Assembly: GCF_029542625.1 (NCBI RefSeq)
Contig: NZ_CP120733.1
Location: forward strand, 1,984,001 to 2,048,000
Origin: Tepidibacter hydrothermalis
Lineage (GTDB): Bacteria; Bacillota; Clostridia; Peptostreptococcales; Peptostreptococcaceae
DNA: 64,000 nucleotides
Reading direction: 5' to 3'
The notes under the pieces are model-generated. The model worked only from the letters and a program-made list of their open reading frames with translations, searched no databases and was not told the DNA's origin. Below, piece after piece: positions 15,499 to 24,509 of the stretch. The stretch's first letter is position 1. The number at the start of each line of letters is the position of its first letter. Both the position numbers and the translations under genes were made by a program.

Positions 15499-16722
15499 TT
15501 ATATTAATATACCTGCTATAGAAGCTGTTAAAAAGGCTGCTACTGTTCCACCTACTAAAGCTTTTAATCCTAATTGAGCAACTTCACCTCTTCTTTTAGG
15601 GGCTAAACCTCCAATGCCTCCTAATAAAACTGCTATAGATCCAAAATTAGCAAATCCACATAATGCATAAGTTAATATTGTTACAGTTCTTGGCTCAAGC
15701 GCTCCACTCTTTATATACTCTCCTAATTGTGCATATGCGACGAATTCATTTACAACCGTCTTTGTTCCAAGTAATGATCCTGCTGTTACCATATCTTTAG
15801 CTGGAACTCCCATTATATATGCAAGTGGTGCAAATAAGTAACCTAATATAACTTCTATCTTTAATCCTTGTATTCCTATTAAATTTCCTATTCCTTCAAT
15901 TCCTGCATTTAACATGGCAATCAAAGCTACAAATGCAAGTAGCATTCCTGCTATATTAAGTGCTAATTGAAGTCCTTCTGATGCTCCCCTTGCTGCTGCA
16001 TCTATTATATTTGCATCTATTTTTTCTACTTCAACATCTACATTACCTTTTGTAACCGGTTCCTCAGTTTCCGGAACTATAATTTTAGAAGCTACTAATG
16101 CAGCAGGTGCTGACATTATTGATGCTGCTATTAAGTGTCCTGCATCTACTCCCATACCTATATATCCTGCCATAACACTACCAGCTACTGTAGCCATTCC
16201 ACCTATCATTACAGCACTTAACTCTGATCTTGTCATTTTTTCTATATATGGCTTTATAACTAAAGGAGCTTCTGTTTGACTTACAAATATATTTGCAGCT
16301 GCCGATACAGATTCTGCACCTGAAGTACCTAAAACCTTAGACATAAATCCAGCTATATATTTTATTACAAACTGCATAACTCCAACATGATATAATACTG
16401 CCATTAAAGATGAGAAAAATATTAATGTTGGAAGTACTTGAAAAGCAAATATAAATCCAAACTTATCTATATCTCCAACTAATCCTGCAAATAAGAACAC
16501 AGCACCATCTCTAGCAAACCCTAAAATAGTTGTTGCAAAATTTGATAAATATTCAAATACAGTTTTTCCTATACTTGTTTTTAAAATTATGAATGCAAAT
16601 ACAACCTGAATAAATAATCCTATAAATACCAATTTAAAATCTACTTTTTTCTTGTTCTCAGATATTAAATAACAAATACCTAAAAGAACAAATATACCTA
16701 TTAAACTTATAAACCTCTCCAT
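15499..16722 (-). CDS. nupC: Concentrative nucleoside transporter, NupC family
   Basis: A 407-residue membrane permease that imports nucleosides with sodium or protons. The family signature is clear: AARGASEGLQLALNIAGMLL, the SAAANIFVSQTEAPLVIKPY segment, GGMATVAGSVMAGYIGMGVD, and NEFVAYAQLGEY with LCGFANFGSIAVLLGGIGGL near the C-terminus. About ten membrane segments. ATG after GAGGAGGTAAGAC. It is a single-gene unit with a strong promoter and a long leader containing a terminator, so expression is probably controlled by attenuation. Confidence 0.93.
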   Translation of the reverse strand: MERFISLIGIFVLLGICYLISENKKKVDFKLVFIGLFIQVVFAFIILKTSIGKTVFEYLSNFATTILGFARDGAVFLFAGLVGDIDKFGFIFAFQVLPTLIFFSSLMAVLYHVGVMQFVIKYIAGFMSKVLGTSGAESVSAAANIFVSQTEAPLVIKPYIEKMTRSELSAVMIGGMATVAGSVMAGYIGMGVDAGHLIAASIMSAPAALVASKIIVPETEEPVTKGNVDVEVEKIDANIIDAAARGASEGLQLALNIAGMLLAFVALIAMLNAGIEGIGNLIGIQGLKIEVILGYLFAPLAYIMGVPAKDMVTAGSLLGTKTVVNEFVAYAQLGEYIKSGALEPRTVTILTYALCGFANFGSIAVLLGGIGGLAPKRRGEVAQLGLKALVGGTVAAFLTASIAGILI

Positions 16723-16790
16723 GTCTTACCTCCTCAATGATTTGTAAATGTGAAATTTAATCATGATAATTTGTTTTTATATATAAAAAC

Positions 16791-16953
16791 GCCTTCCTAA
16801 ATAGGAAGGCATTATCATAAACACAGTTATGCTTACAAATATATTTCTATATTTATAAAATCTATGTATTAAAAACCTTCCAAGTCTCTCCGGACTAGAA
16901 TTAAAGATTTATTTTCTCCTGAGAAATTATATCACCTTAAAAGAAAATGTCAA
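16791..16953 (-). promoter_or_regulatory. nupC promoter and attenuator-like leader
   Basis: On the minus strand TTGACA (16,948-16,953) and TATAAT (16,926-16,931), 16 bp apart, form a near-consensus promoter. The ~130-nt leader opens with hairpin TTTCTC/GAGAAA, then AGTC-CGGAGA-GACT, and ends in an intrinsic terminator (GCCTTCCT-AAAT-AGGAAGGC on the plus strand, 16,791-16,810, with a T-run after it). GGAAGG at 16,876-16,881 can pair with the 5' terminator arm (CCTTCC) as an antiterminator. No known riboswitch core is recognised. Confidence 0.75.
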
Positions 16954-17044
16954 TACATATTTAAATTTTAATTATTATTTTATTTATTTTTCTACAATGA
17001 TAACGTTTGCTTATCAAATAGTCATTGATATACGAAATAAAAAT

Positions 17045-17081
17045 AGCTGTCTCTATAAATTATTTTTATTTTGAGACAGCT
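17045..17081. terminator. Terminator of the hydrogenase/hyp operon
   Basis: AGCTGTCTC (17,045-17,053) and GAGACAGCT (17,073-17,081) are perfect complements with A/T runs on both sides, just after the last gene of the leftward operon. Confidence 0.85.
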
Positions 17082-17088
17082 ATTTTTA

Positions 17089-17454
17089 TTATTTATTAAA
17101 GTTAGATGATCTAAATTTCCTTTTATCCATATGAGCATATAGTGAAGTAAATACCTCTTTATACATTTCTTGTTTATAAAATTCTAATACTAATGATTCT
17201 ACAAAATAAGTATTTCCACTCTGTTGTATAACAATATTGTATATGTCTTGCTCAAATTGATTATGATTTACTTCTTCATTTTTAGATATTAATACTTCAT
17301 AATTGTTCATTAAATCCTTCAAATCCTCATACTGCTTTCTTGTTATTTCATATTCAAATAAAACTCTATCTAAACCTGTATTTCTAAATAATAAGTCTTG
17401 TCTAAATTCTATAAAATCAAATTTTCTCATTATGTCTATATCTATACCGCACAT
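17089..17454 (-). CDS. DUF1878-like small protein at the end of the hyp operon
   Basis: A 121-residue acidic helical protein. The central and C-terminal parts (KQYEDLKDLMNNYE, then FVESLVLEFYKQEMYKEVFT followed by SLYAHMD) resemble DUF1878, a family of small Firmicutes cytoplasmic proteins without known role. ATG 17,454 follows GGGAGGATTAAT, 38 bases after hypE. The operon terminator comes directly after it, so it belongs to the hydrogenase transcript; any function in hydrogenase biosynthesis is only inferred. Confidence 0.6.
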   Translation of the reverse strand: MCGIDIDIMRKFDFIEFRQDLLFRNTGLDRVLFEYEITRKQYEDLKDLMNNYEVLISKNEEVNHNQFEQDIYNIVIQQSGNTYFVESLVLEFYKQEMYKEVFTSLYAHMDKRKFRSSNFNK

Positions 17455-17492
17455 ATTAATCCTCCCATTTAAATAACTTTCTCTTTATACAA

Positions 17493-18497
17493 TTAACATA
17501 TTCTTGGTAGTAATTCACCTGATGGCATACTTAATAATCTTGTTCCACCAATATCCGTTTTTAACGAAACAATTTTTTTATCATCTTCTAAAACTTCTCC
17601 AATTATCTGAGCATCTTTACCCATAGGATTCTTTCTCATAACTTCTACTACCCTTTGAGCATCTTCTTTAGATGCTATTAAAACAACTTTTCCTTCATTT
17701 GCAATGTATAAAGGATCAAGTCCTAATATCTCACACATACTTCTAACTTCATCTTTCACAGGTATATCTTCTTCGTTTATTGAAATACTTCTTTTACTTT
17801 GACTTGCAAATTCATTTAATGTAGTTGCTAATCCACCTCTTGTAGGATCCCTAAGTACTTTTACATTATTGCTTGTGTATAGTATTTCTTCAATAAGTTC
17901 ATTTAAAAGATTACAATCACTTTTTACAGATACATCAAACTCTAAATTTTTTCTCTTAGACATTATGCATACACCATGATCTCCTAAACTTCCACTTATT
18001 ATTATTTTATCTCCTGGCTTTGCATTTTCTCCGCTTAAGTATATGTCTTTATCAATTACTCCTATACCTGTTGTATTTATATAAATTTTATCTGCACTTC
18101 CTTTTTCAACAACCTTTGTATCGCCTGCAACAATCTTAACATTAGCATTTTTGGCTGTAATACTAATTGACTCAACAATTTTTTCTAGATTTTCAATCTC
18201 AAATCCCTCTTCTATAATAAATCCAACTGTTATATATAATGGTTTAGCTCCACTCATAGCTAAGTCATTGACAGTTCCGCAAACTGACAGTTTTCCTATA
18301 TCTCCTCCATTAAAAAATATAGGATTTATTACAAATGAATCAGTTGTAACTGCTATTTTACCTTCTAGTTTTGGTAAAATAGATGAATCATTCTTTTGAA
18401 GTAGAATATCATTATCAAAATATTTATAGAAAATATCTTCTATTAAATTATGTGTAAGTTTCCCTCCACTTCCATGTCCTAATGTAATAATACTCAT
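17493..18497 (-). CDS. hypE: Hydrogenase maturation protein HypE
   Basis: HypE dehydrates the thiocarboxamide made by HypF on its C-terminal Cys to thiocyanate, giving the cyanide ligand of the NiFe centre. The 334-residue protein has the PurM-like ATP-binding fold: LGHGSGGKLTHNLIEDIF at the N-terminus, TTDSFVINPIFFNGGDIGKL, VAGDTKVVEKG, GSLGDHGVCIMS, RDPTRGGLATTLNEFA. It ends in PRIC, the essential C-terminal Cys motif. That ending separates it from selenophosphate synthetase of the same superfamily. AAGGAGTGAAAAT precedes ATG. Confidence 0.97.
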   Translation of the reverse strand: MSIITLGHGSGGKLTHNLIEDIFYKYFDNDILLQKNDSSILPKLEGKIAVTTDSFVINPIFFNGGDIGKLSVCGTVNDLAMSGAKPLYITVGFIIEEGFEIENLEKIVESISITAKNANVKIVAGDTKVVEKGSADKIYINTTGIGVIDKDIYLSGENAKPGDKIIISGSLGDHGVCIMSKRKNLEFDVSVKSDCNLLNELIEEILYTSNNVKVLRDPTRGGLATTLNEFASQSKRSISINEEDIPVKDEVRSMCEILGLDPLYIANEGKVVLIASKEDAQRVVEVMRKNPMGKDAQIIGEVLEDDKKIVSLKTDIGGTRLLSMPSGELLPRIC

Positions 18498-18514
18498 ATT
18501 TTCACTCCTTCATA

Positions 18515-19603
18515 CTACCCTATATTTTTATATTTGTAATAAGCTGCACAAGTTCCTTCTTCAGAAACCATGCATGCTCCTATAGGATTAAGTGGATTAC
18601 ATACCTTTGAAAACAATTTACACTGTAGTGGATTCTTTTTCCCTTTTAATATGTCTCCACATATGCATCCTTTAATAGGTTTATCGTTAAGTAAGTTTAT
18701 ACCTAGTTTTGTTTCAGCATTAAATGAATCATATTTTTGCTTTAATTTTAGCCCTGTACCACTTATATTTCCAAGTCCACGCCAAACAGCATCAGATTCT
18801 TCAAATATTTCATATATACTAGATATAGCTTTTTCGCTGCCTTCATATTTTACAAATCTTGAATATACATTTTTAACTTCATTCGTATTATTTTTAATCA
18901 TTTCTATAAGAGTATAAAGTCCAATTGCAATATCCCCAGATTCAAAACCTGCTATTACAGCAGGAACTTCAAACTCATTGGCAAGAAACTCATACGGTTT
19001 TGCACCTATAACAGTGCTTACATGACCAGGACATAAGAACCCATCTATTTTTATATCTTCGTCTAAAACTAATTGCTTCATAGTTTCCGGCATTGTCTTT
19101 ATTGATTGTAGTATTGAATAATTTTTTATATTTTCTTCAGAAGCTATTTTTATACTAAGTGCAATTGCAGGTGCAGTCGTTTCAAATCCTACTGCTAAAA
19201 AAATAACTTCTCTGTCAGGATTTTCTTTTGCAATTTTTAAAGAATCCAGTGGAGAATACACCATTCTTATATCTCTTCCCAGCGCTTTTTCATTTTGAAG
19301 AGAACTATTGTTTCCTGGAACTTTTAGCATATCTCCAAAAGTAGTAATTATAACATCATCTCTTTTAGTTAGTTCAATTGCTGTGTCTATGTATGCCTGT
19401 GATGTTACACATACAGGGCATCCAGGACCTGAAATAAGTTTTATATTTGAAGGTATTAAATCTCTTATTCCACTTTTAAAAATAGACATAGTATGTGTTC
19501 CACAAACTTCCATTATTGTTATTTCTCGTTCTACATCTGACCCTATTTTTTTAATCATATTTTTAACTAAAGATGGATTCCTAAACTCTTTTACATATTT
19601 CAT
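18515..19603 (-). CDS. hypD: Hydrogenase maturation protein HypD
   Basis: An iron-sulfur scaffold (362 residues) that, with HypC, builds the Fe(CN)2CO group. Signature motifs: IMEVCGTHTMSIFKSGI, ISGPGCPVCVTSQAYIDTAI, FLAVGFETTAPAIA, PGHVSTVIGAKPYEFL, VPAVIAGFESGDIAIGLY, and C-terminal Cys residues in CICGDILKGKKNPLQCKLF with NPIGACMVSEEGTCAAY for the [4Fe-4S] cluster. ATG after GGAGGTGAATATATAA. It lies between hypC and hypE in the usual order. Confidence 0.97.
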   Translation of the reverse strand: MKYVKEFRNPSLVKNMIKKIGSDVEREITIMEVCGTHTMSIFKSGIRDLIPSNIKLISGPGCPVCVTSQAYIDTAIELTKRDDVIITTFGDMLKVPGNNSSLQNEKALGRDIRMVYSPLDSLKIAKENPDREVIFLAVGFETTAPAIALSIKIASEENIKNYSILQSIKTMPETMKQLVLDEDIKIDGFLCPGHVSTVIGAKPYEFLANEFEVPAVIAGFESGDIAIGLYTLIEMIKNNTNEVKNVYSRFVKYEGSEKAISSIYEIFEESDAVWRGLGNISGTGLKLKQKYDSFNAETKLGINLLNDKPIKGCICGDILKGKKNPLQCKLFSKVCNPLNPIGACMVSEEGTCAAYYKYKNIG

Positions 19604-19622
19604 TTATATATTCACCTCCACC

Positions 19623-19841
19623 CTAGTCATTTTCTGATAATAATCTAAATATCTCTAAAGTTTTTTCCGCTTCTTCCTTGTCTACCTTTTGCATTGCACA
19701 TCCTGCATGAAGCAATACATAATCTCCAATTTTCAAATCATCTACTAAATTTATATTTACGGTCTTCTTTACTCCACCAAAATTAACTAATGCTTCATTT
19801 TCTTTAATCTCAATAACCTCAGCTGGAACTGCTACACACAT
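19623..19841 (-). CDS. hypC: Hydrogenase assembly chaperone HypC
   Basis: A 72-residue chaperone that carries the Fe(CN)2CO group with HypD to the large subunit. The essential N-terminal MCVAVPAEV has Cys2; GDYVLLHAGCAMQKVDKEEA is the second conserved block. Length is normal. ATG after AAGGGAGGATTAATTT, between hypF and hypD. Confidence 0.97.
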   Translation of the reverse strand: MCVAVPAEVIEIKENEALVNFGGVKKTVNINLVDDLKIGDYVLLHAGCAMQKVDKEEAEKTLEIFRLLSEND

Positions 19842-19855
19842 AAATTAATCCTCCC

Positions 19856-22114
19856 TTATTTTGTCTTATGGTTAGCAATTACTAATTGCCCTATTGATAT
19901 TCCACCATCATTGCAAGGTACCTCACCATGAGTATAGACTTCAAAATCATTGTCTAAAAGCTGTCTATATATACCTTTTAAAATTATTTCATTTTGAAAT
20001 ACTCCTCCACTTAATGCTACTGAATTTATATCTGATTTTTCTCGTATAATCTTGCACATGTCTACAGAAAAAGCTATTACAGTATTATGGAATCTCTTTG
20101 AGATAATACTTGTACATATATTGTTTTGCATATCACTTAATATATTTTTTATTATATTATCTGTGTTGACAATATAAGTGCCATTTATGTAATCAATATT
20201 ATAGTTGTAAGTTTCTTTTTCTTCTTTATCTGCAATTGCCTCTAAATTAATAGCGGCTTCTCCTTCATATGTTATTTGACTCTTCAGCCCAATAAGAGCT
20301 GATACAGCATCAAATAATCTTCCCATACTTGATGTTTCTGGAGAATTCAAATTACTTTTAATCATAGTAATTATATTTTTTATATTATTGTTAGGTATAT
20401 TTTTTAGTATATATTCATTCATATTTCCTTCGTGTGTTCTATATAAATAACTTACAGCCATTCTCCAAGGCTCTTTAACAGCCTTGTCTCCTCCTGGCAT
20501 TTTTACATAATTTAAATGTCCAACTCTTTTAAAATTTTTATAATCACATATAAGGAATTCTCCTCCCCATACTTTACTATCAGTTCCAATGCCCATGCCA
20601 TCAAAAGCTAGTCCTATAACTTCTTTATCAATATTATTGTCTATCATACAGCTTGCTATATGAGCATGATGATGCTGAACTGGAACTTTCTTACCTTCTT
20701 GATTTTTAGCAAATTCTACTGATAAAAAGTCTGGATGCATATCATACGATATAATTTCTGGTTTAATACTATAAATATCCTTAAAGTGATTAATATTTCG
20801 TTCAAAATTATCATACGTTTCCAAATTGTCTATATCACCTATATGCTGACTAACAAACGCAAATTCTCCTTTTGATATACAAAAAGTATTTTTTAAATGT
20901 GATCCACATGCTAAAGTTTCTTTTATATTATCAACATTAATAGGTACTGGTGCATATCCTCTTGAACGTCTTATAAGAGTTTCTTTATCTAAGACAACCT
21001 TTGTAACCGAATCATCTACAGGTATATTTATTTCTCTGTTATGTAATAAAAAGTAATCTACAACATCGTTTAATTTATTTATAGCATCATCATTCTTATA
21101 AACTATTGGAAGACCACTTACATTTGCACTAGTCATAACTAATGATTTAAGTTCATCGTCAAATAAAAGGTGATGTAGTGGTGTGTACGGAAGCATAACA
21201 CCAAGTTTATTATTGTTAGGAGCAATATTTTCAGGTAATATATTATTTTTCTTGTCTAATAACAATATTGGTCTTTTAATTCCATTAAGAATTGATTCTT
21301 CAGTTTTATTAACATAGCAATATTCTTTTATAGTATCTATATTATTCATCATAAGCGCAAAAGGCTTTGATGGTCTTAATTTTCTATTTCGTAGGGTCTC
21401 AATAGCTTCTTCATTACTTGAATCACACGCCAAATGAAATCCACCAAGACCTTTTATAGCTATAATTTTCCCTTCTTTCAATAAGGAAATTGTCTTTTTT
21501 ACAGAATCTATAGTTTTAATTTTATTACCATTTTTATCTGTGATCCAAACTTTAGGTCCACATTTTGGACAAGCATTAGGTTGAGCATGAAATCTTCTAT
21601 CCATAGGATTTTGATACTCATTCTCACATTCATCGCACATTTTAAAATCATTCATAGTTGTCATTGGTCTATCATAAGGTAATTTCTTTATTATCGAAAA
21701 CCTCGGCCCACAATTTGTACAATTGGTAAATGGATATTTATATCTTTTATCCTTATTATTTTTTATTTCTATTTCACAATTTTTACACGTTGCAACATCT
21801 GGAGATATTAACGTAATAGCATTTTCATTATCATGACTTTTTTGTATAGAAAAATCCTCATAATTTTTTATACATCTATCTTCAATTATTATTTGATTTA
21901 TTTTTGAAAGTGGTGGAGCTTTATACTCTAATTCATGTAAAAATATATCTATATTTTCTTCTTTTCCTTCAATGTCTATATAAACACCCTCACTTGTATT
22001 TTTAACCCATCCATTTAGGTTATGATTAACTGCTATGTTATAAACGAAAGGTCTAAATCCTACTCCTTGAACTATTCCTTTGACCCAAACATACTTTCTA
22101 ATAATCTTGTTCAT
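19856..22114 (-). CDS. hypF: Carbamoyltransferase HypF
   Basis: HypF uses carbamoyl phosphate and ATP to carbamoylate the C-terminal Cys of HypE. The 752-residue protein has all domains in order: acylphosphatase-like (VKGIVQGVGFRPFVYNIA), two zinc fingers with C-x2-C pairs (CKNCEIE, CTNCGPRF, CDECENEY, CPKCGPKV), a YrdC-like domain (IKGLGGFHLACDSSNEEAI, MLPYTPLHHLLFD) and a Kae1-like domain with VQHHHAHIASCM and GLAFDGMGIG. I use ATG 22,114, with AGAGGAGAGCAAAAG before it; it lies inside the 3' end of tatC. Confidence 0.97.
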   Translation of the reverse strand: MNKIIRKYVWVKGIVQGVGFRPFVYNIAVNHNLNGWVKNTSEGVYIDIEGKEENIDIFLHELEYKAPPLSKINQIIIEDRCIKNYEDFSIQKSHDNENAITLISPDVATCKNCEIEIKNNKDKRYKYPFTNCTNCGPRFSIIKKLPYDRPMTTMNDFKMCDECENEYQNPMDRRFHAQPNACPKCGPKVWITDKNGNKIKTIDSVKKTISLLKEGKIIAIKGLGGFHLACDSSNEEAIETLRNRKLRPSKPFALMMNNIDTIKEYCYVNKTEESILNGIKRPILLLDKKNNILPENIAPNNNKLGVMLPYTPLHHLLFDDELKSLVMTSANVSGLPIVYKNDDAINKLNDVVDYFLLHNREINIPVDDSVTKVVLDKETLIRRSRGYAPVPINVDNIKETLACGSHLKNTFCISKGEFAFVSQHIGDIDNLETYDNFERNINHFKDIYSIKPEIISYDMHPDFLSVEFAKNQEGKKVPVQHHHAHIASCMIDNNIDKEVIGLAFDGMGIGTDSKVWGGEFLICDYKNFKRVGHLNYVKMPGGDKAVKEPWRMAVSYLYRTHEGNMNEYILKNIPNNNIKNIITMIKSNLNSPETSSMGRLFDAVSALIGLKSQITYEGEAAINLEAIADKEEKETYNYNIDYINGTYIVNTDNIIKNILSDMQNNICTSIISKRFHNTVIAFSVDMCKIIREKSDINSVALSGGVFQNEIILKGIYRQLLDNDFEVYTHGEVPCNDGGISIGQLVIANHKTK

Positions 22115-22841
22115 CTTTTGCTCTCCTCTTGCCAATAATCTTATTGTTTAAATACATTAATCCTAAACTTAATTCAAATAATACAACCAATGGTAATGAA
22201 ACTGCTAACAGTGTAAATGCATCTGGAGTTGGCGTCAAAATTGCCGTTATAACTACTATAGCAAGTACAGCATACTTTCTTTTTTTAGCTAACATCTCAT
22301 AATTTATAATTCCAAATTTAGAAAGCAAAAGCATAACTAATGGTAATTCAAATATCAGTCCTATAGAAAGTGTCATCATTATTACAAAAGAAAAATACTT
22401 ATTAACTGATAGCATAGGCTGCATACTATCGTTACTAAAACTCATAAGAAATTTTAATGTTGTTGGAAGTATAAATGAAAAACAAAAATATATTCCTCCA
22501 AAGAATAAAGATATTATAAACGGTAAACTTAAAAACAAAAATACTTTTTCCCTTTTATACATAGCAGGTGAGATAAATAATAGTGTCTGTAAAAACATTA
22601 CTGGAGATGATAATAACATTCCTCCAAAAACAGCTACTTTTAATTTTGTTAAAAATCCTTCTATCGGTGTAATAAACACCAAATCTATATCTCCCAGCGG
22701 TAGCTTTAAGAGCTCTATTATAGAAGCTGATTTAACATATGCTACAGATGAAAAAATCAGAGTAAAAACAATACATATTATCAATCTCTTTCTCAATTCA
22801 TCTAGATGTTCTATTATGGTCATTTCAAATTCGTTAGACAT
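22098..22841 (-). CDS. tatC: Sec-independent protein translocase TatC
   Basis: The membrane receptor for twin-arginine signal peptides (247 residues, six membrane segments). Diagnostic N-terminus IIEHLDELRKRLI, then FLTKLKVAVFGGMLLSSPVM, and the late motif AILTPTPDAFTLL. With the adjacent tatA it makes a minimal Gram-positive TatA-TatC system. Its position within the hydrogenase operon points to the hydrogenase as its main or only cargo. ATG after AGAAGGGTGAGATAA. Confidence 0.96.
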   Translation of the reverse strand: MSNEFEMTIIEHLDELRKRLIICIVFTLIFSSVAYVKSASIIELLKLPLGDIDLVFITPIEGFLTKLKVAVFGGMLLSSPVMFLQTLLFISPAMYKREKVFLFLSLPFIISLFFGGIYFCFSFILPTTLKFLMSFSNDSMQPMLSVNKYFSFVIMMTLSIGLIFELPLVMLLLSKFGIINYEMLAKKRKYAVLAIVVITAILTPTPDAFTLLAVSLPLVVLFELSLGLMYLNNKIIGKRRAKDEQDY

Positions 22842-22864
22842 TTATCTCACCCTTCTTATTCTTT

Positions 22865-23038
22865 CTATTTGCTATTTTCTTCTTCATCTAATTCTTTTGT
22901 TATTTCTTTTGTTGCTTTTTTAAATTCTTTAATAGATGTTCCTAAAGCTCTACCCATATCAGGTAATTTTTTAGGTCCGAAAACTAAAAGTGCTATGAAA
23001 AATATAACTACTAATTCAGGTAATCCAAGACTTGGCAT
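22865..23038 (-). CDS. tatA: Twin-arginine translocase subunit TatA
   Basis: A 57-residue pore-forming Tat subunit. It has one membrane helix near the N-terminus ([19 protein letters not shown]), the conserved [14 protein letters not shown] hinge, and a charged amphipathic tail ([14 protein letters not shown]). Its ATG overlaps the hypB stop (TAATG), with GGAGGAAATTATA before it. Because there is no second TatA/TatB-like gene nearby, it probably does both jobs as in other minimal systems. Confidence 0.96.
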   Translation of the reverse strand: MPSLGLPELVVIFFIALLVFGPKKLPDMGRALGTSIKEFKKATKEITKELDEEENSK

Positions 23039-23703
23039 TATAATTTCCTCCTTTTTTCTTCAATACTGTCTTTTAAAAATTTCGATAACTCTTCAATTCC
23101 TTCTCCTGTTGAACAAGATACTTCAAATATCTTCATATTCTCATTTAAAGACTTTATATCTTTATATAATTCATCCATTGAAAAATTAGTATGTTCTAAT
23201 AAATCTACTTTGTTAACTATAAGTACTTCTGATTTTTGAAACATTGAAGGATACTTTAATGGCTTATCATTTCCTTCTGTTATACTTAATACAGTTATCT
23301 TTATATCTTCACTAAGATCATACGATGCAGGGCATACTAGATTTCCTACGTTTTCAATAATAAGAAAATCTAAACCTTCAACACCTATATTATCCATGGC
23401 TTCCTTTACCATCGAAGCATCTAAGTGACAAGCGCCACCTGTATTAACCTGAATAACATTAATGCCATGACTTTCTATCCTTTCGGCATCTTTAGCTGTA
23501 TAAAGATCTCCTTCTATTACAGCCATACTAATTTCATTCTTTAAGCTTTTTATAATCTGTTCTAGTACTGATGTTTTACCAGCTCCAGGAGAACCTAACA
23601 TATTTATTGTAAAAATACCTTTTTTAGAAAGTATTTTTCTATTTTCATTTGCAATATCGTCATTGCTTTGAAATATATTTTTTTTAACTAAAATTTGCTT
23701 CAT
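23038..23703 (-). CDS. hypB: Hydrogenase nickel incorporation GTPase HypB
   Basis: A 221-residue GTPase that inserts nickel with HypA. Walker [17 protein letters not shown], switch and metal-site motif [13 protein letters not shown] (Cys-His), [16 protein letters not shown], and NKVDLL of the G4 type. The N-terminus lacks the His-rich nickel-storage stretch seen in some HypB. I use ATG 23,703, preceded by AAGGTGAGTAAA; the longer frame would overlap hypA. Confidence 0.96.
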   Translation of the reverse strand: MKQILVKKNIFQSNDDIANENRKILSKKGIFTINMLGSPGAGKTSVLEQIIKSLKNEISMAVIEGDLYTAKDAERIESHGINVIQVNTGGACHLDASMVKEAMDNIGVEGLDFLIIENVGNLVCPASYDLSEDIKITVLSITEGNDKPLKYPSMFQKSEVLIVNKVDLLEHTNFSMDELYKDIKSLNENMKIFEVSCSTGEGIEELSKFLKDSIEEKRRKL

Positions 23704-23704
23704 T

Positions 23705-24046
23705 TTACTCACCTTCAATCTCATCTAATAATAGCTCATACCCAGTAATTATATTGTTACTAAATGTATTACACTTAGGACAGACTTTATTTGTAAAATT
23801 TACTTTAAAGGTTTCTTCACAGTTATCACATTTTGCACTAGCTTCTATCTTGTCTATGATAAAATCAGCCTCTTCAACATTTGTATCCTTTGAGAAAGCT
23901 TCAAAAGCAAACCTCAATGCACTTTCTTGTACACAAGTAAATTCTCCAATTTTCAGAACTATTTTATTCACTTTTTTAAGATTATGGTTATCTGCATTTT
24001 CTTTAATCACATCGAAAATTTCTCCCATAATTGAAACTTCATGCAT
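23705..24046 (-). CDS. hypA: Hydrogenase maturation nickel metallochaperone HypA
   Basis: A 113-residue nickel chaperone. It starts MHEVSIMGEIF, with the nickel-binding Met-His-Glu, and carries a zinc site of two C-x2-C pairs (AKCDNCEE and KVCPKCNT). The true start is ATG 24,046, since the N-terminal His must be at position 2; it overlaps the stop of the protease gene (ATGCATGA). GGTGAGATTA precedes it. Confidence 0.96.
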   Translation of the reverse strand: MHEVSIMGEIFDVIKENADNHNLKKVNKIVLKIGEFTCVQESALRFAFEAFSKDTNVEEADFIIDKIEASAKCDNCEETFKVNFTNKVCPKCNTFSNNIITGYELLLDEIEGE

Positions 24047-24509
24047 TAATCTCACCTATTCCTTTATCTATCTCCTCTTTTACAACTTCAATAATTTTAG
24101 GAATTTGTTCTTTTACTGTATCCGATAAATTCAAATCAAAAAATATTTCTTCAGGTTCTATACCAACAATAATTACTTCTGGAAAGTGTCCCATTAAATT
24201 TGCACTTTTTAAAATGTCTAACACTTGAACATCATGTAATGATGAATTTGCCTTTATATAGTTCCCTAGTTCTTGGGGAGGGACTTTATAAATAGTCCCT
24301 GGCAAATGCCCTCCCTTTAAACTGTCTACTACTATAACTTTATTATTTTCTACAAACACACCTAATAAATCAAGTATACAGGTGCCTCCGTCTATTAATT
24401 CAACATTACTGTTTAAGTTTTGGTTTTGAAGTTCATTGATTATATGTACTCCTATACCATCATCTCTTAAAAGTATATTTCCAATTCCTAATACAGCTAT
24501 CTTTTTCAT
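24039..24509 (-). CDS. Hydrogenase maturation endopeptidase (HyaD/HycI family)
   Basis: The nickel-dependent protease (156 residues) that trims the C-terminal tail of the large subunit after nickel insertion. Motifs: LGIGNILLRDDGIGVHII with the metal-binding Asp, IDGGTCILDLL, VVDSLKGGHLPGTIY, and SLHDVQVLDIL with the metal-binding His. It is coupled to the large-subunit stop by TAATG and is followed at once by hypA. Its expected target is the adjacent large subunit, which has a 23-residue tail after its final His. Confidence 0.95.
   Translation of the reverse strand: MKKIAVLGIGNILLRDDGIGVHIINELQNQNLNSNVELIDGGTCILDLLGVFVENNKVIVVDSLKGGHLPGTIYKVPPQELGNYIKANSSLHDVQVLDILKSANLMGHFPEVIIVGIEPEEIFFDLNLSDTVKEQIPKIIEVVKEEIDKGIGEINA

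Noticed and set aside
16791-16953. Classical purine riboswitch in the nupC leader
   Set aside because: The conserved loop and junction sequences are not present; the leader is reported as unassigned.
17493-18497. Selenophosphate synthetase (selD), given the selenium theme
   Set aside because: The protein ends in PRIC and lies among hyp genes; it is HypE of the same superfamily.
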